Source: Peristeroidobacter agariperforans | GTDB taxonomy: Bacteria; Pseudomonadota; Gammaproteobacteria; Steroidobacterales; Steroidobacteraceae | Direction: 5' to 3' | Length of the DNA stretch: 64,000 nucleotides | Assembly: GCF_004138335.1 (NCBI RefSeq) | Contig: NZ_RYFW01000001.1 | Location: 186,001-250,000 of the forward strand | Part shown: piece after piece, positions 17,846 through 27,209 of the stretch | How positions within the stretch are numbered: position 1 is the first letter of the stretch | Layout of the letters: every line of letters begins with the position of its first letter | The notes under the pieces: model-generated | Databases searched by the model: none | The model's input: the letters and a program-made list of their open reading frames with translations, nothing else | What the model was told of the DNA's origin: nothing | Position numbers and translations under genes: made by a program

Positions 17846-19585
17846 ATGGCAGAGAACGTCGCACCTTCCATTCCACGACGGGTAGTCCTTCAGGGACTGC
17901 CGCAGCGGCTCATTCAGGATGGCCTGGTGGATGAAGCCACCATGACCCAGACGCTGGAGAACCTGAAGGAGTCGGATACCAACCTGGTGTCCCACCTCGT
18001 CTCTCAGGGCATCGCCGACGCCAAGGAGATCGCGATCGCGGCCTCGCAGGAGTTCGGCGCGCCGCTGTTGGATCTCGACGCGGTTCAGCTCGACCTCGAC
18101 GCCGTCAAACTGGTTTCCGACAAGCTGCTCGCCAAGCATCGCGTGTTGCCGCTGATGAAGCGCGGCAAGCGCCTGTTCGTCGCGGTCTCCGATCCCACCA
18201 ACCTGCACGCGCTGGACGAGATCAAGTTCCAGACCGGGCTGTCCATCGAAGCGGTGGTCGTCGAAGAGGACAAGCTGCAGAAGATCGCCAACAAGACCAT
18301 GGAGCAGGTCGATACGCAGATGCCGGCGTTGGCGGATGACGATCTGGACCTGGAAAACCTCGATGTCTCCGGCGGCGACGAGGACGAAGCTCCAACGGCC
18401 GCCGGCCGCGACGACGTTGAAGACGCGCCCATCGTGCGCTTCGTCAACAAAGTGCTGCTCGATGCGATCAAGCGCGGCGCCTCCGATATCCACTTCGAGC
18501 CGTACGAAAAGTCATATCGCATTCGTTTGCGTCTCGACGGCTTCCTGAAAGAGATCGCCAGCCCGCCGGTGCAATTGGCCGTGAAGCTCGCGGCTCGCAT
18601 CAAGGTCATGTCGCGTCTGGACATCGCGGAACGTCGCGTCCCGCAGGACGGCCGCATCAAGATGCGCATCTCGAAGAATCGCGCCATCGACTTCCGCGTG
18701 AGCACCTGTCCCACGCTGTTCGGCGAAAAGATCGTCGCGCGTATTCTCGATCCTTCCAGCGCCATGCTCGGCATCGACGCGCTCGGCTATGAAGAGGCTC
18801 AGCGAGATCTGTATTTGAAGACGCTGGCGCAGCCGCACGGCATGATTCTGGTCACCGGCCCCACCGGTAGCGGCAAAACCGTGTCGCTATACACCGGCTT
18901 GAACATCCTCAACAAAGAGGACACGAACATTTCCACCGCCGAGGATCCGGCGGAAATCAACTTGCCTGGCGTCAACCAGGTCAACGTCAATCCCAAGGTC
19001 GGTTTGACGTTTGCATCGGCGCTGCGCGCCTTCCTGCGTCAGGACCCGGACGTGATCATGGTCGGCGAAATCCGAGACCTGGAGACCGCCGAAATAGCGA
19101 TCAAGGCCGCCCAGACCGGCCACCTGGTTCTGTCCACCTTGCACACCAACGACGCGCCGAAGACGTTGACCCGTCTGATCGACATGGGCGTGAAGCCTTA
19201 CGCGATCGCAACCTCGGTGTCGCTGATCATCGCGCAGCGTCTCGCGCGCCGGTTGTGCAACAACTGCAAAGTGCCGCTGGAGATGCCGGCCGAAGCCCTG
19301 CTCAAGGAAGGCTTCACGCAGGAAGAAATCGACGAAGGCATCCAGATCTACAAACCGGTCGGCTGCAGCTCGTGCACCGACGGCTACAAGGGCCGTACCG
19401 GTTTGTATCAAGTCATGCCGGTGTCCGAAGAAATCCAGCGCATCATCCTGCAGGACGGCAATGCGGTGGATATCGCTGCGCAGTCTGCGAAGGAAGGCAT
19501 CTGGGACCTACGCAAGTCGGGTCTCGCCAAAGTGAAGGCCGGCATCACCAGCCTGGAAGAAGTCAATCAGTGCACGGTCGAGTGA
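17846..19585 (+). CDS. pilB: Type IV pilus extension ATPase PilB
   Basis: Cytoplasmic hexameric ATPase driving pilin polymerisation. An N-terminal MshEN/GSPII_E domain (about residues 10-160) precedes an Asp/Glu-rich linker. The motor domain has Walker A GPTGSGKT near residue 337, Asp box and Walker B in DPDVIMVGEIRDLETAEIA, the His box STLHTNDA, and a zinc tetracysteine (CNNCK then CSSC). About 579 residues is normal. I start at ATG 17846; a TTG at 17834 is also in frame. The 217-base stretch between the pilA terminator and this gene should hold its own promoter, but I see no clear one; a 7-bp dyad (GATCGCG/CGCGATC) lies at 17656-17676. Confidence 0.96.
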   Translation: MAENVAPSIPRRVVLQGLPQRLIQDGLVDEATMTQTLENLKESDTNLVSHLVSQGIADAKEIAIAASQEFGAPLLDLDAVQLDLDAVKLVSDKLLAKHRVLPLMKRGKRLFVAVSDPTNLHALDEIKFQTGLSIEAVVVEEDKLQKIANKTMEQVDTQMPALADDDLDLENLDVSGGDEDEAPTAAGRDDVEDAPIVRFVNKVLLDAIKRGASDIHFEPYEKSYRIRLRLDGFLKEIASPPVQLAVKLAARIKVMSRLDIAERRVPQDGRIKMRISKNRAIDFRVSTCPTLFGEKIVARILDPSSAMLGIDALGYEEAQRDLYLKTLAQPHGMILVTGPTGSGKTVSLYTGLNILNKEDTNISTAEDPAEINLPGVNQVNVNPKVGLTFASALRAFLRQDPDVIMVGEIRDLETAEIAIKAAQTGHLVLSTLHTNDAPKTLTRLIDMGVKPYAIATSVSLIIAQRLARRLCNNCKVPLEMPAEALLKEGFTQEEIDEGIQIYKPVGCSSCTDGYKGRTGLYQVMPVSEEIQRIILQDGNAVDIAAQSAKEGIWDLRKSGLAKVKAGITSLEEVNQCTVE

Positions 19586-19626
19586 CCGCGCCTTACTTGC
19601 ATAGTCATCGAGCAAGGACCTAGACC

Positions 19627-20844
19627 ATGGCCCAAGTAGCATCCAGCCAGCAGTTCCCATACGTTTGGGAAGGCACGGATAAAAAAGGCAAGCGCATCAA
19701 GGGAAAGATGCTCGCCGCATCCGAAGCAGCGGTCAAAGCCGACCTGCGCCGCCAGGGCGTCCTCGCGAAGAGCGTGCGCAAGGAAGTGCAGCTGTTCAAG
19801 AGCGGCAAGAAAGTGGATGCCGCCGATATCGCGCTGTTCGCACGTCAGCTCGCCACCATGCTGCAAGCTGGTATTCCGATGGTGCAATGTTTCGACATCA
19901 TCGGTAACGGCCACGAAAAGCCGTCGATGCAGAAGCTGGTGCTGGCCATCAAGGCCGACATCGAGTCGGGCACCTCGCTGCACGAAGCGCTGGGCAAGCA
20001 TCCGCTGTACTTCGACGATTTGTTCGTGAACCTGGTGGAAGCCGGCGAGCAGGCCGGTGCGCTCGAGACGCTGCTCGACAAGATCGCGACCTACAAGGAA
20101 AAGACCGAAGCACTGAAGAAGAAAATCAAGAAGGCGCTGTTCTATCCCGCCGCCGTGCTGGCAGTCGCCGTCATCGTCACCATCATCCTGCTGATCTTCG
20201 TGATCCCGCAGTTCGAGTCGCTGTTCCAGGGCTTCGGCGCCGATCTGCCTGCGTTCACGCAGATGGTCATCAACATGTCGAAGTTCGTGCAGTCCAAGGG
20301 TGTGTTCCTGGCCCTGGTCGCCGGCGGCGCAGGCTATGCGTTCTTCTACTTCAAGAAGCGCTCTCGCCCGATGCGTCGCGCCCTCGATCGCATGATGCTC
20401 AAGGCGCCGGTGATCGGACCGATCATGGAAAAGGCCGCAATCGCACGTTATTCCCGCACGCTCGCGACCATGTTCGCCGCCGGCGTGCCGCTGGTCGAGG
20501 CGCTGACCTCCGTCGCCGGCGCGACTGGCAACATCGTGTACGAGGAAGGCACGCTGAAGATTCGCGACGAGGTGTCGACCGGTCAGCGCCTGCAACGCTC
20601 GATGGAATCGACCGGGCTGTTCCCCAACATGGTCATCCAGATGATCGCGGTCGGCGAGGAATCCGGCTCGCTGGACGCCATGGCCGGCAAGGTGGCGGAC
20701 TTCTATGAAGCCGACGTGGATGCGGCCGTGGATGCAATGAGCAGCTTGCTCGAGCCGCTCATCATGGCCATCCTCGGCGTGCTGGTCGGCGGCCTGGTGA
20801 TCGCGATGTATCTGCCGATCTTCAAGCTCGGCGCGGTGGTGTAA
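19627..20844 (+). CDS. pilC: Type IV pilus inner-membrane platform protein PilC
   Basis: Polytopic inner-membrane protein that couples PilB to pilin assembly. It has two GspF/T2SF domains (about residues 70-195 and 275-395), each with the ARQLATMLQAGIPM / SRTLATMFAAGVPLVEAL type motif. Its three membrane helices include YPAAVLAVAVIVTIILLIFVIP and a C-terminal LIMAILGVLVGGLVIAMYLPIF. Length of 405 residues is normal. It lies 41 bases after pilB, probably in the same transcript. Confidence 0.96.
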   Translation: MAQVASSQQFPYVWEGTDKKGKRIKGKMLAASEAAVKADLRRQGVLAKSVRKEVQLFKSGKKVDAADIALFARQLATMLQAGIPMVQCFDIIGNGHEKPSMQKLVLAIKADIESGTSLHEALGKHPLYFDDLFVNLVEAGEQAGALETLLDKIATYKEKTEALKKKIKKALFYPAAVLAVAVIVTIILLIFVIPQFESLFQGFGADLPAFTQMVINMSKFVQSKGVFLALVAGGAGYAFFYFKKRSRPMRRALDRMMLKAPVIGPIMEKAAIARYSRTLATMFAAGVPLVEALTSVAGATGNIVYEEGTLKIRDEVSTGQRLQRSMESTGLFPNMVIQMIAVGEESGSLDAMAGKVADFYEADVDAAVDAMSSLLEPLIMAILGVLVGGLVIAMYLPIFKLGAVV

Positions 20845-20871
20845 GCTCCGCCCGCAACTTCATAACAAACG

Positions 20872-20913
20872 AACGCCGCGCCCTCCTTTGAGGAGTGGCG
20901 CGGCGTTTTTTTA
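20872..20913 (+). terminator. Strong Rho-independent terminator between pilC and pilD
   Basis: AACGCCGCGCC pairs with GGCGCGGCGTT, with an inner CTCCT/AGGAG stem and a TTG loop; the descending arm is followed by a run of seven Ts. It ends only a few bases before the pilD start codon, so pilD is either on its own promoter or expressed by limited read-through. Confidence 0.9.
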
Positions 20914-20919
20914 GCGATC

Positions 20920-21840
20920 ATGCAAGACCTGCTGGGATTCCTGCTGTACCTGCTGAGCTCCTCGCCGACGGCGTGGATCGTAACGATGCTGGTGCTCGGC
21001 CTGCTGGTGGGCAGCTTTCTGAACGTGGTTATCCACCGCCTGCCCATCATGAAGGAGCGGGAATGGCACGAGATGGCGCGGGATACGCTCGGCCCGGACC
21101 TCTACGATCCGCCCCGCGACGCGACCGAGAAGCCTCAGCCGTATAACCTCCTCGTCCCTCGCTCGGCCTGTCCGAAATGCGGCGCGCAGATCACGGCGCT
21201 GCAGAACATTCCGATCGTCAGTTATCTGTTCCTGCGCGGCGCGTGCGCCAATTGCAGGACCAGGATCCCCATTCGCTATCCGGTGGTCGAATTCGTCACC
21301 GGCGTGCTGTCGGCTGCGGTGGCCTGGAAGTTCGGCGTCACCTGGTACTGCGCAGCAGCCCTGATCCTCACCTGGGCTTTGGTGGCACTGACCGTCATCG
21401 ACCTCGACCGCATGCTGCTGCTCGATGACATCACGCTACCGTTGCTGTGGATCGGCCTGTTGCTGAGCGTCGCACCGACGCTGCCGCAGTTCGGTCTGCC
21501 CGTGGATGCGCACTCCGCCATCCTTGGCGCGGCCGTCGGCTACGTGAGCTTGTGGGCGGTCAACAAAGCCTACAAGGCGATCGCCAAGCAGGACGGCATG
21601 GGCTACGGCGACTTCAAGCTGTTCGCCGCGTTCGGCGCGTGGTTTGGCTGGCAGAAACTGCTGCTGATCATCCTGATGTCCGCATTCACGGGCGCAGCGG
21701 TCGGCATCGCGCTGATGATCGCCCAGGGCCGCAACAGGAAGCTTGCCATTCCGTTCGGCCCCTTCCTCGCCGCCGCTGGCTGGATCGTATTGATGTGGGG
21801 CGATCGGCTGATGGCCGTGTACTGGTATCGCGCCAGCTGA
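20920..21840 (+). CDS. pilD: Prepilin leader peptidase / N-methyltransferase PilD
   Basis: Inner-membrane bifunctional aspartyl peptidase that cleaves prepilin leaders and methylates the new N-terminus. The VGSFLNVVIHRLP motif opens the protein. Two CxxC pairs (CPKC near residue 83, CANC near 108) form the cytoplasmic zinc-binding loop. Active-site Asps are in VIDLDRMLLLDD (about 160) and in GYGDFKLFAA (about 227). Eight membrane helices are expected. The 306-residue length is normal for the cytosolic-domain-containing form. Its start is just seven bases after the pilC terminator. Confidence 0.96.
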   Translation: MQDLLGFLLYLLSSSPTAWIVTMLVLGLLVGSFLNVVIHRLPIMKEREWHEMARDTLGPDLYDPPRDATEKPQPYNLLVPRSACPKCGAQITALQNIPIVSYLFLRGACANCRTRIPIRYPVVEFVTGVLSAAVAWKFGVTWYCAAALILTWALVALTVIDLDRMLLLDDITLPLLWIGLLLSVAPTLPQFGLPVDAHSAILGAAVGYVSLWAVNKAYKAIAKQDGMGYGDFKLFAAFGAWFGWQKLLLIILMSAFTGAAVGIALMIAQGRNRKLAIPFGPFLAAAGWIVLMWGDRLMAVYWYRAS

Positions 21841-21904
21841 TTCAGCTCACAACTCCCGAACGGGCGCATTGCCCGCCCCGCGCCGGCCTCCTACACTGGC
21901 CGAG

Positions 21905-22549
21905 ATGAATCCGAATGCCCACAAGAATTTCCGGCCGCTATTGATAGCGCTGACTGGCGGCATCGCCAGCGGCAAGAGCGCCGTCGCGGAAATCTTCGCG
22001 CAGCTCGGCGCACCGGTCCTCGATACCGATCAAATCGCGCGCGACGTGGTGGAGCCTGGCACTCCTACTCTGGCCAAGCTCGTTGCGGAATTCGGCAGCG
22101 AGATTCTCGATGCGAACGGGCGTCTCGATCGCAGCCGCATGCGCACGCGTGTGTTCGCCGATCCTGCTCAACGCAAACGGCTCGAAGCGATCACGCATCC
22201 GGCGATTCGAGAAGAATTGGCGGCACGCGCTCAACGTGCGCAAGGTCCCTATCAAATTCACGTCATTCCGTTGCTCATCGAGAGCGGACGCGCCGAGTTA
22301 TACGATCGCGTGTTGCTGGTCGACACCAGCGAAGAAGCACAGCTGAAACGATTGCTGGCGCGCGACGGATCGAGCGAGGAACAAGCTCGGCAGATTCTCG
22401 CAGCGCAAGCTTCACGCGAGGACCGTCTGGATGCCGCCGATGACGTGATCGTCAACACCGGCACGCTGCAGGATCTGCACAAATTCGTGCAGACCCTGCA
22501 CCGCAATTACACCGTGCTGTCCGAGCGCATCAACGCTCAGAACTTATAA
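21905..22549 (+). CDS. coaE: Dephospho-CoA kinase
   Basis: Phosphorylates the 3'-OH of dephospho-CoA, the last step of coenzyme A synthesis. The P-loop is LTGGIASGKSAV, followed by the DTDQIARDVVEPGTP substrate motif and the ITHPAIREEL lid region; IPLLIESG and VDTSEEAQLKRLLARDG complete the fold. The ATG at 21905 gives 214 residues and the normal N-terminus. coaE after pilD is a conserved order in gammaproteobacteria. Its 3' end overlaps the convergent fadL end by 13 bases. Confidence 0.96.
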   Translation: MNPNAHKNFRPLLIALTGGIASGKSAVAEIFAQLGAPVLDTDQIARDVVEPGTPTLAKLVAEFGSEILDANGRLDRSRMRTRVFADPAQRKRLEAITHPAIREELAARAQRAQGPYQIHVIPLLIESGRAELYDRVLLVDTSEEAQLKRLLARDGSSEEQARQILAAQASREDRLDAADDVIVNTGTLQDLHKFVQTLHRNYTVLSERINAQNL

Positions 22550-23955
22550 GCCAGCTGCGCGCTGATAATATCGACGGCCGAGGTCTGCTCGCCAATCAAG
22601 AAGCCGCGCGCCAAGGCGTTGCCGTCATTCTGGTTCAAGGGCACATCGTCAGCGAACAGATGCGCATAGCCCACATCGACGACCCATGCGTCGCCGGGAT
22701 TCCATTGAGCGCCGATGGCCACCCAAGTGCGCTCCGAATCGGGCAGGCGCGCGGTACGCGTGCTGTCCGGAACATTCGTCTCGTCGAAAGCGAGACCGCC
22801 GCGCAGCTTCCATTGATCGTTGAGTTGATACGTCGCGCCAAGCGCATACCGCCAGGTGTCTTCCCAATGCTCCGGCGTCACTGACAACACTGTGCCGGTG
22901 TCGCGCACGATGCGCAGCTCTTGAATGCTGCTCCAACCGGTCCAGGCGATATCGGCCATCAACTCGACCCGGCCCATGCGGTGATAGAACGAAGCCGTGG
23001 CAATGTCGGGCAGCTTCAGATCCACACTTGCCGGACCGGTCGCGAGCGTTGCGCCTGGCGCAGAAGCAGCCGCGATGATGCCGTTACCGATCGCATTCGT
23101 CGATGTCGGAGCCGTGAAGCGAGCCGACCCTTCGAGCGTGTAATCGATCGTCGAGCGATACGACAAGCCAATGCGCGTGTCGTCGGAGAACTCGAACAAC
23201 ACACCGGCGTTCCATCCCCAAGCGCTGTCATCGCCACGCACGGCAGTGTGTCCCTCGAGATTCCCGTTGGCTGCCAGGATGGTCGGCACGGCAACGGCCG
23301 GCACCTGGCCTGCAGCCACCAATGTTTGCAAGCCCTGCGCGACGACGGCGGTGTAGTTCACCGCGTTGGTGAGCTCAGCCTGAATGCGCTGATAGTCCGC
23401 ACCGATGCCGAAGCTCAGCTGCTTGTTCACTCGCCACGAGAGCGACGGATTGAAGTTATAAGTCTGGATCTCGTTATTGAGCGCCTGGAAGCGCCCCATC
23501 CAGCCGTTCTCATATTCGAGCTTCAGACCGAACGGCGCGTTGACGCCAAAGCCGAAGGCGAACTGATCGTTGATGGGCAACGCGAAATATGCAGCGGGCA
23601 CGGCGTTCCAATCGCCAGCATCGCCGCCCTCGCCGCCCAGCGGTTGCCCGAGCGCTGGCAGGGAGCTGTCGTTGTTGAATTCGGAATTGATGAGCACGCC
23701 GCTCGCCACGACGAGCAATTGCGTATCGGTCAGCCTCGCCATGCCGGCGGGGTTGTAAAAAATCGTGGTGGCGTCGTCGGCGCTGGCAGCGGTGCCGGCG
23801 AATGCAGTACCGAGCCGGCTTGCGCTCTGTTCGAGCAATGCGAAGCCGGACGCAAACACGCTGGACGATGCACAACATAGCAGCATGCCGACAGGCAATA
23901 CGTACCGGCGGCGCGGCATCGCGCAATTCACCGCAGACCTGATTTGTTCGTTCAT
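22537..23955 (-). CDS. fadL: OmpP1/FadL-family outer-membrane hydrophobic-substrate transporter
   Basis: A 14-strand barrel protein for passive uptake of long-chain fatty acids or other hydrophobic molecules such as hydrocarbons or steroids. A basic n-region and hydrophobic segment ending near SSSVFASG form the signal peptide. The mature start SGFALLEQSASRLGTAFAGTAASADDATTIFYNPAGMARL is the classic FadL hatch with its NPA motif. The C-terminus ends in YKF, a typical barrel-terminal aromatic. The ATG at 23955 is chosen; GTG 23970 and ATG 23919 are alternatives. FadL alone does not fix the substrate. Confidence 0.93.
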   Translation of the reverse strand: MNEQIRSAVNCAMPRRRYVLPVGMLLCCASSSVFASGFALLEQSASRLGTAFAGTAASADDATTIFYNPAGMARLTDTQLLVVASGVLINSEFNNDSSLPALGQPLGGEGGDAGDWNAVPAAYFALPINDQFAFGFGVNAPFGLKLEYENGWMGRFQALNNEIQTYNFNPSLSWRVNKQLSFGIGADYQRIQAELTNAVNYTAVVAQGLQTLVAAGQVPAVAVPTILAANGNLEGHTAVRGDDSAWGWNAGVLFEFSDDTRIGLSYRSTIDYTLEGSARFTAPTSTNAIGNGIIAAASAPGATLATGPASVDLKLPDIATASFYHRMGRVELMADIAWTGWSSIQELRIVRDTGTVLSVTPEHWEDTWRYALGATYQLNDQWKLRGGLAFDETNVPDSTRTARLPDSERTWVAIGAQWNPGDAWVVDVGYAHLFADDVPLNQNDGNALARGFLIGEQTSAVDIISAQLAYKF

Positions 23956-24105
23956 GGTGTCAACCAACACTGTTTACGGGAGACGAATGCAAGAGAAATG
24001 AACGCGCGCTCATAGGCAGAGTTCCGCGCGCTCTAGCGAGGGAGAAATCGCGAAAAGCGAGAATGTGACCAAGGCACCGCACACCGGTTTGGACCGTTGC
24101 AGGAC

Positions 24106-24978
24106 ATGGCCCGCATACGTATTGGCATTTCCGGATGGCGCTATACACCCTGGCGCGGGGTGTTTTATCCAAAGGATCTGCCGCAGCGACTGGAGCTGCA
24201 CTACGCCTCGCGCGTGTTGCCCACCATCGAAATCAACGGCTCCTTCTATTCCCTGCAATATCCGGCCAGCTACCAGACCTGGCACGACCAGACACCGGCC
24301 GATTTCGTGTTCGCGGTCAAAGGCCCCCGCTTCATCACTCATATGAAAAAACTTCGCGACGTGGAAACGCCGCTGGCGAATTTCTTCGCCTCCGGCGTCT
24401 TCAACCTGCGTCGCAAGTTCGGTCCGATCCTCTGGCAGTTTCCGCCCAACTTTCGATATGACCGCGAAAAGATCACAAAGTTCTTCGAGCTGTTGCCGCG
24501 CGATACGGACGCGGCCTTGAAACTCGCGCGCCGGCGTGACGCCCGTATGCTGGGACGAGCGAAGCTGGCCATCGACGTGCGCCGGCCGCTGCGGCATGCG
24601 ATGGAAATCCGCCACGAAAGCTTCTGCGATGCTTCGTTCATCGAACTGCTCCGTGAGCACAACATCGGGCTGGTGATCGCGGAAACGGCACAACGCTTTC
24701 CGATGATGCACGACATAACAGCCGATTTCGTGTACATGCGTCTGCACGGAGACAAGACGCTCTACCAAAGCGGCTACAGCGACCGGGCGCTGGAGAAATG
24801 GGCCAAGCGCATCGACGCCTGGCACCGCGGCAGCGAACTGCGCAGCACTCAGAAAGTCACCAAGCTGAAGCCACCGAGCTCCAAGCCGCGCGACGTGTAT
24901 TGTTACTTCGACAATACCGATGTGAAGTTGCGTGCGCCTGTGGATGCACAGACGCTGATCCGGAAGCTGCGTCAGTAA
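24106..24978 (+). CDS. DUF72-family protein (YecE-like)
   Basis: A TIM-barrel protein of the DUF72 family, recognised by IRIGISGWRYTPWRGVFYP, the EINGSFYSLQYPASYQTW motif, FVFAVKGPRFITHMKKL, LGPILWQFPP-like FGPILWQFPPNFRYD and the late YMRLHGDKTLYQSGYSD block. The biochemical role of this family is unknown; conserved charged residues in a barrel suggest an enzyme, but I assign no reaction. It is transcribed divergently from fadL with a 150-base gap and ends four bases before the convergent importer gene. Confidence 0.88.
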   Translation: MARIRIGISGWRYTPWRGVFYPKDLPQRLELHYASRVLPTIEINGSFYSLQYPASYQTWHDQTPADFVFAVKGPRFITHMKKLRDVETPLANFFASGVFNLRRKFGPILWQFPPNFRYDREKITKFFELLPRDTDAALKLARRRDARMLGRAKLAIDVRRPLRHAMEIRHESFCDASFIELLREHNIGLVIAETAQRFPMMHDITADFVYMRLHGDKTLYQSGYSDRALEKWAKRIDAWHRGSELRSTQKVTKLKPPSSKPRDVYCYFDNTDVKLRAPVDAQTLIRKLRQ

Positions 24979-24982
24979 GCAT

Positions 24983-26461
24983 TCATTTCGCTGCGACCCA
25001 GCGATGCTCGAGCCAACCGAACACCCATTGCACGAGCAGCGCAAGCAGCGCCGCGGGCACCGCGCCTTCAAGAATCAAGTTGGTGTCGTCGAGTCGGATG
25101 CCGGTCAGAATGGGCTGACCATAGCCGCCTGCACCGATCAACGCTCCCAGGGTCGCCGTGCCCACATTGATCACCGCGGCCGTTCTAACACCAGCAAGCA
25201 TCGACCGCGCCGCAAGCGGCAGCTCGACATAGCGTAGCCTTGCAATTCGTGGCAGCCCTAGCGCTTCAGCCGATTCCCGTAGATCGCGCGGAATATCAGC
25301 CAAGCCGGTGTGCGTGTTTCGAAGTATCGGCAGCACGCTATACAGAAACAGCGCGACGATGGCCGGCGCATATCCGATGCCGAGCCACGGGATCAGAAAC
25401 ACCAACAAGGCCAGCGCCGGCAGGGTTTGCAGAATATCGGCAATCGCAAACACGACTCGCCCGACGCCGCGACGATAGAACGCAACGATACCGAGCGGCA
25501 CCGCGACGAGCACCGCCAACCCGAGCGAGATGCCGACCATCGCCAGATGCTCGCGCGTCCGCTGCCAGATGCGGGCGGTTCTCGATTGCACCTTCGCTTC
25601 GGCACTCACGTTCATCCGATCGCGAAGGAAGCTTGCCGCGATCTGCGCTTCCGGCTCACGATCCAGCGCAGCGCGCGCATTCATCTTCGTCATGGTCATT
25701 TCATCGATTCGCCCGCCGAGGCGATTCAACGACTCTCGAATCGGCCCGGGGACGTCGTCGCGACAAAGGATGATGGCGTCATAGACAGGGAAAAAACCGG
25801 CGTCGTCCACGAGCGTCGTCAGGTCGTAGTGGACGATCTCCGCATCCGTGGAATACAGATCGGTGAGATCGAGCGATCGGGATTCGAGTCCACGATAGGC
25901 AAGATCATGCGATAGACCTCGCACGTCCTGTTGCGGCAGCCGATAGTGCGCGCGGATGCCCGGCCAACCATCGGCCCGCTCCATGAACTCGTTACTGAAG
26001 CCGAAGCGCAACGTCGGATGATCGGCAAGCTGCGACATACGAGCGATGCCCAGCTCAGCCGCACGATCGCGCCGCATGCCGAGCACGTAGGTATTGTTGA
26101 AGCCCAATGAAGTTGAGGTCCAGATCTTTTCCCGCGCCAATGCCTGGCGCAGCTCGGCATCGTTGCGAATGTTCTCGCTCGAGAAAATTTCGGTGCGCAA
26201 TGTCCCCGTATATTCGGGATAGCACTGGATATCGCCACGGATCAGCGCGCTCCACAGCACTCGCGTGCCACCGAGCTGACGACGATGCTCGGCGTCGAAC
26301 CCGGCCTCCTCGGTCAGCTGCGTAGCAAGCTCACCGAGGATCACCGATTCAGTAAATGCCTTGGAGCCGATAATGGTCGTTGCCGCGGATGCCACCGAGC
26401 TGAAGCTCAGCATCGCAACGGTCAACACCAGGTGTAACAGGCGGCAATGCGACTCAGGCAT
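24983..26461 (-). CDS. Fused substrate-binding protein and permease of a glycine betaine/choline-type ABC importer
   Basis: The first half (about residues 25-285) is an OpuAC/OsmF-type binding protein: IIGSKAFTESVILGELATQL, YPEYTGTLRTE and LTDLYSTDAEI. The second half (about 305-480) is a ProW-type permease with helices such as VGISLGLAVLVAVPLGIVAFY and the EAA-like loop ESAEALGLPRIARLRYVELPLA. A signal-like N-terminal helix precedes the binding domain, which would therefore be tethered on the periplasmic side. Binding-protein-first fusions occur in this importer class. Translation probably starts at ATG 26461, overlapping the ATPase stop by eight bases. The substrate could be betaine, choline, carnitine or a related compound. 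Confidence 0.88.
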   Translation of the reverse strand: MPESHCRLLHLVLTVAMLSFSSVASAATTIIGSKAFTESVILGELATQLTEEAGFDAEHRRQLGGTRVLWSALIRGDIQCYPEYTGTLRTEIFSSENIRNDAELRQALAREKIWTSTSLGFNNTYVLGMRRDRAAELGIARMSQLADHPTLRFGFSNEFMERADGWPGIRAHYRLPQQDVRGLSHDLAYRGLESRSLDLTDLYSTDAEIVHYDLTTLVDDAGFFPVYDAIILCRDDVPGPIRESLNRLGGRIDEMTMTKMNARAALDREPEAQIAASFLRDRMNVSAEAKVQSRTARIWQRTREHLAMVGISLGLAVLVAVPLGIVAFYRRGVGRVVFAIADILQTLPALALLVFLIPWLGIGYAPAIVALFLYSVLPILRNTHTGLADIPRDLRESAEALGLPRIARLRYVELPLAARSMLAGVRTAAVINVGTATLGALIGAGGYGQPILTGIRLDDTNLILEGAVPAALLALLVQWVFGWLEHRWVAAK

Positions 26462-27209
26462 CGAGCGCCTCTGCATGTAGCCCCCGCTGGGCCTTCACGA
26501 AATCGCTGACGAACTGCTCGGCGGGCGCATCGATGAGATCTCGATAGCTGCCTCGCTGCACGACCTTCCCCTCACGCATCAACACGATGTTTTGCGAGAA
26601 GAACGCTGCTTCCGCCATGTCATGCGTCACCAGCAGCACTGACTTTCGCAAGCGCTGAAACAAACGGCGCAGATCCTCCTGCAAGCCATGCCGCACCATG
26701 GGATCGAGCGCACCCAGCGGCTCGTCGAGCAGCAGGACCGCGGGATCGAGCATCAATGCGCGCATCAGGCTCACGCGCTGACGCTGACCGCCGGACAGGT
26801 TATTGGGGAAGCGATCCAGTGCATCGCGCGGCAGCTGCACGAGCTCGGCCAGCTCGGCGACTCGCTCCGCAATCCACTGCCGGTCGCGCTTCAGAAAGCG
26901 CGCAGCCAACGTCACGTTGTCCACGGCGCTCATGTGCGGGAACAAGCCACCGGACTGGATCACGTAACCGATGCGATGCCGAATCTCGAGCAGATTGTCC
27001 GGCGCCAGCGCACGGTCGGTGACGAACACCGTGCCCTGCTGCGGCCAGACCAACCCGGCCGCGAGCTTCAGCAGCGTCGACTTGCCACAGCCGCTCGGCC
27101 CGATCAGCGCTACCGTCTCACCCGGTTCGACCCGCAGCGAGACGTCATCCACCGCGACCGCGTGCAGATAGCGATGTGTTACGTGCTCGAAGGCGATGGC
27201 GCAGCTCAT
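26454..27209 (-). CDS. ATP-binding subunit of the betaine/choline-type ABC importer
   Basis: Nucleotide-binding subunit with Walker A GPSGCGKSTLLKL, Q-loop YVIQSGGLFPHM, signature LSGGQRQRVSL, Walker B AVLLLDEPLGALD and H-loop LLVTHDMAEA. At 251 residues it lacks the C-terminal CBS regulatory domains present in ProV or OpuCA. It is first in a two-gene operon with the fused permease/binding protein and overlaps it. Energises uptake at the inner membrane. Confidence 0.92.
   Translation of the reverse strand: MSCAIAFEHVTHRYLHAVAVDDVSLRVEPGETVALIGPSGCGKSTLLKLAAGLVWPQQGTVFVTDRALAPDNLLEIRHRIGYVIQSGGLFPHMSAVDNVTLAARFLKRDRQWIAERVAELAELVQLPRDALDRFPNNLSGGQRQRVSLMRALMLDPAVLLLDEPLGALDPMVRHGLQEDLRRLFQRLRKSVLLVTHDMAEAAFFSQNIVLMREGKVVQRGSYRDLIDAPAEQFVSDFVKAQRGLHAEALDA

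Noticed and set aside
22649..23926. Several plus- and minus-strand frames of 60-320 codons inside fadL
   Set aside because: They are shadows of the FadL frame, which has a signal peptide, the NPA hatch motif and a barrel terminus.
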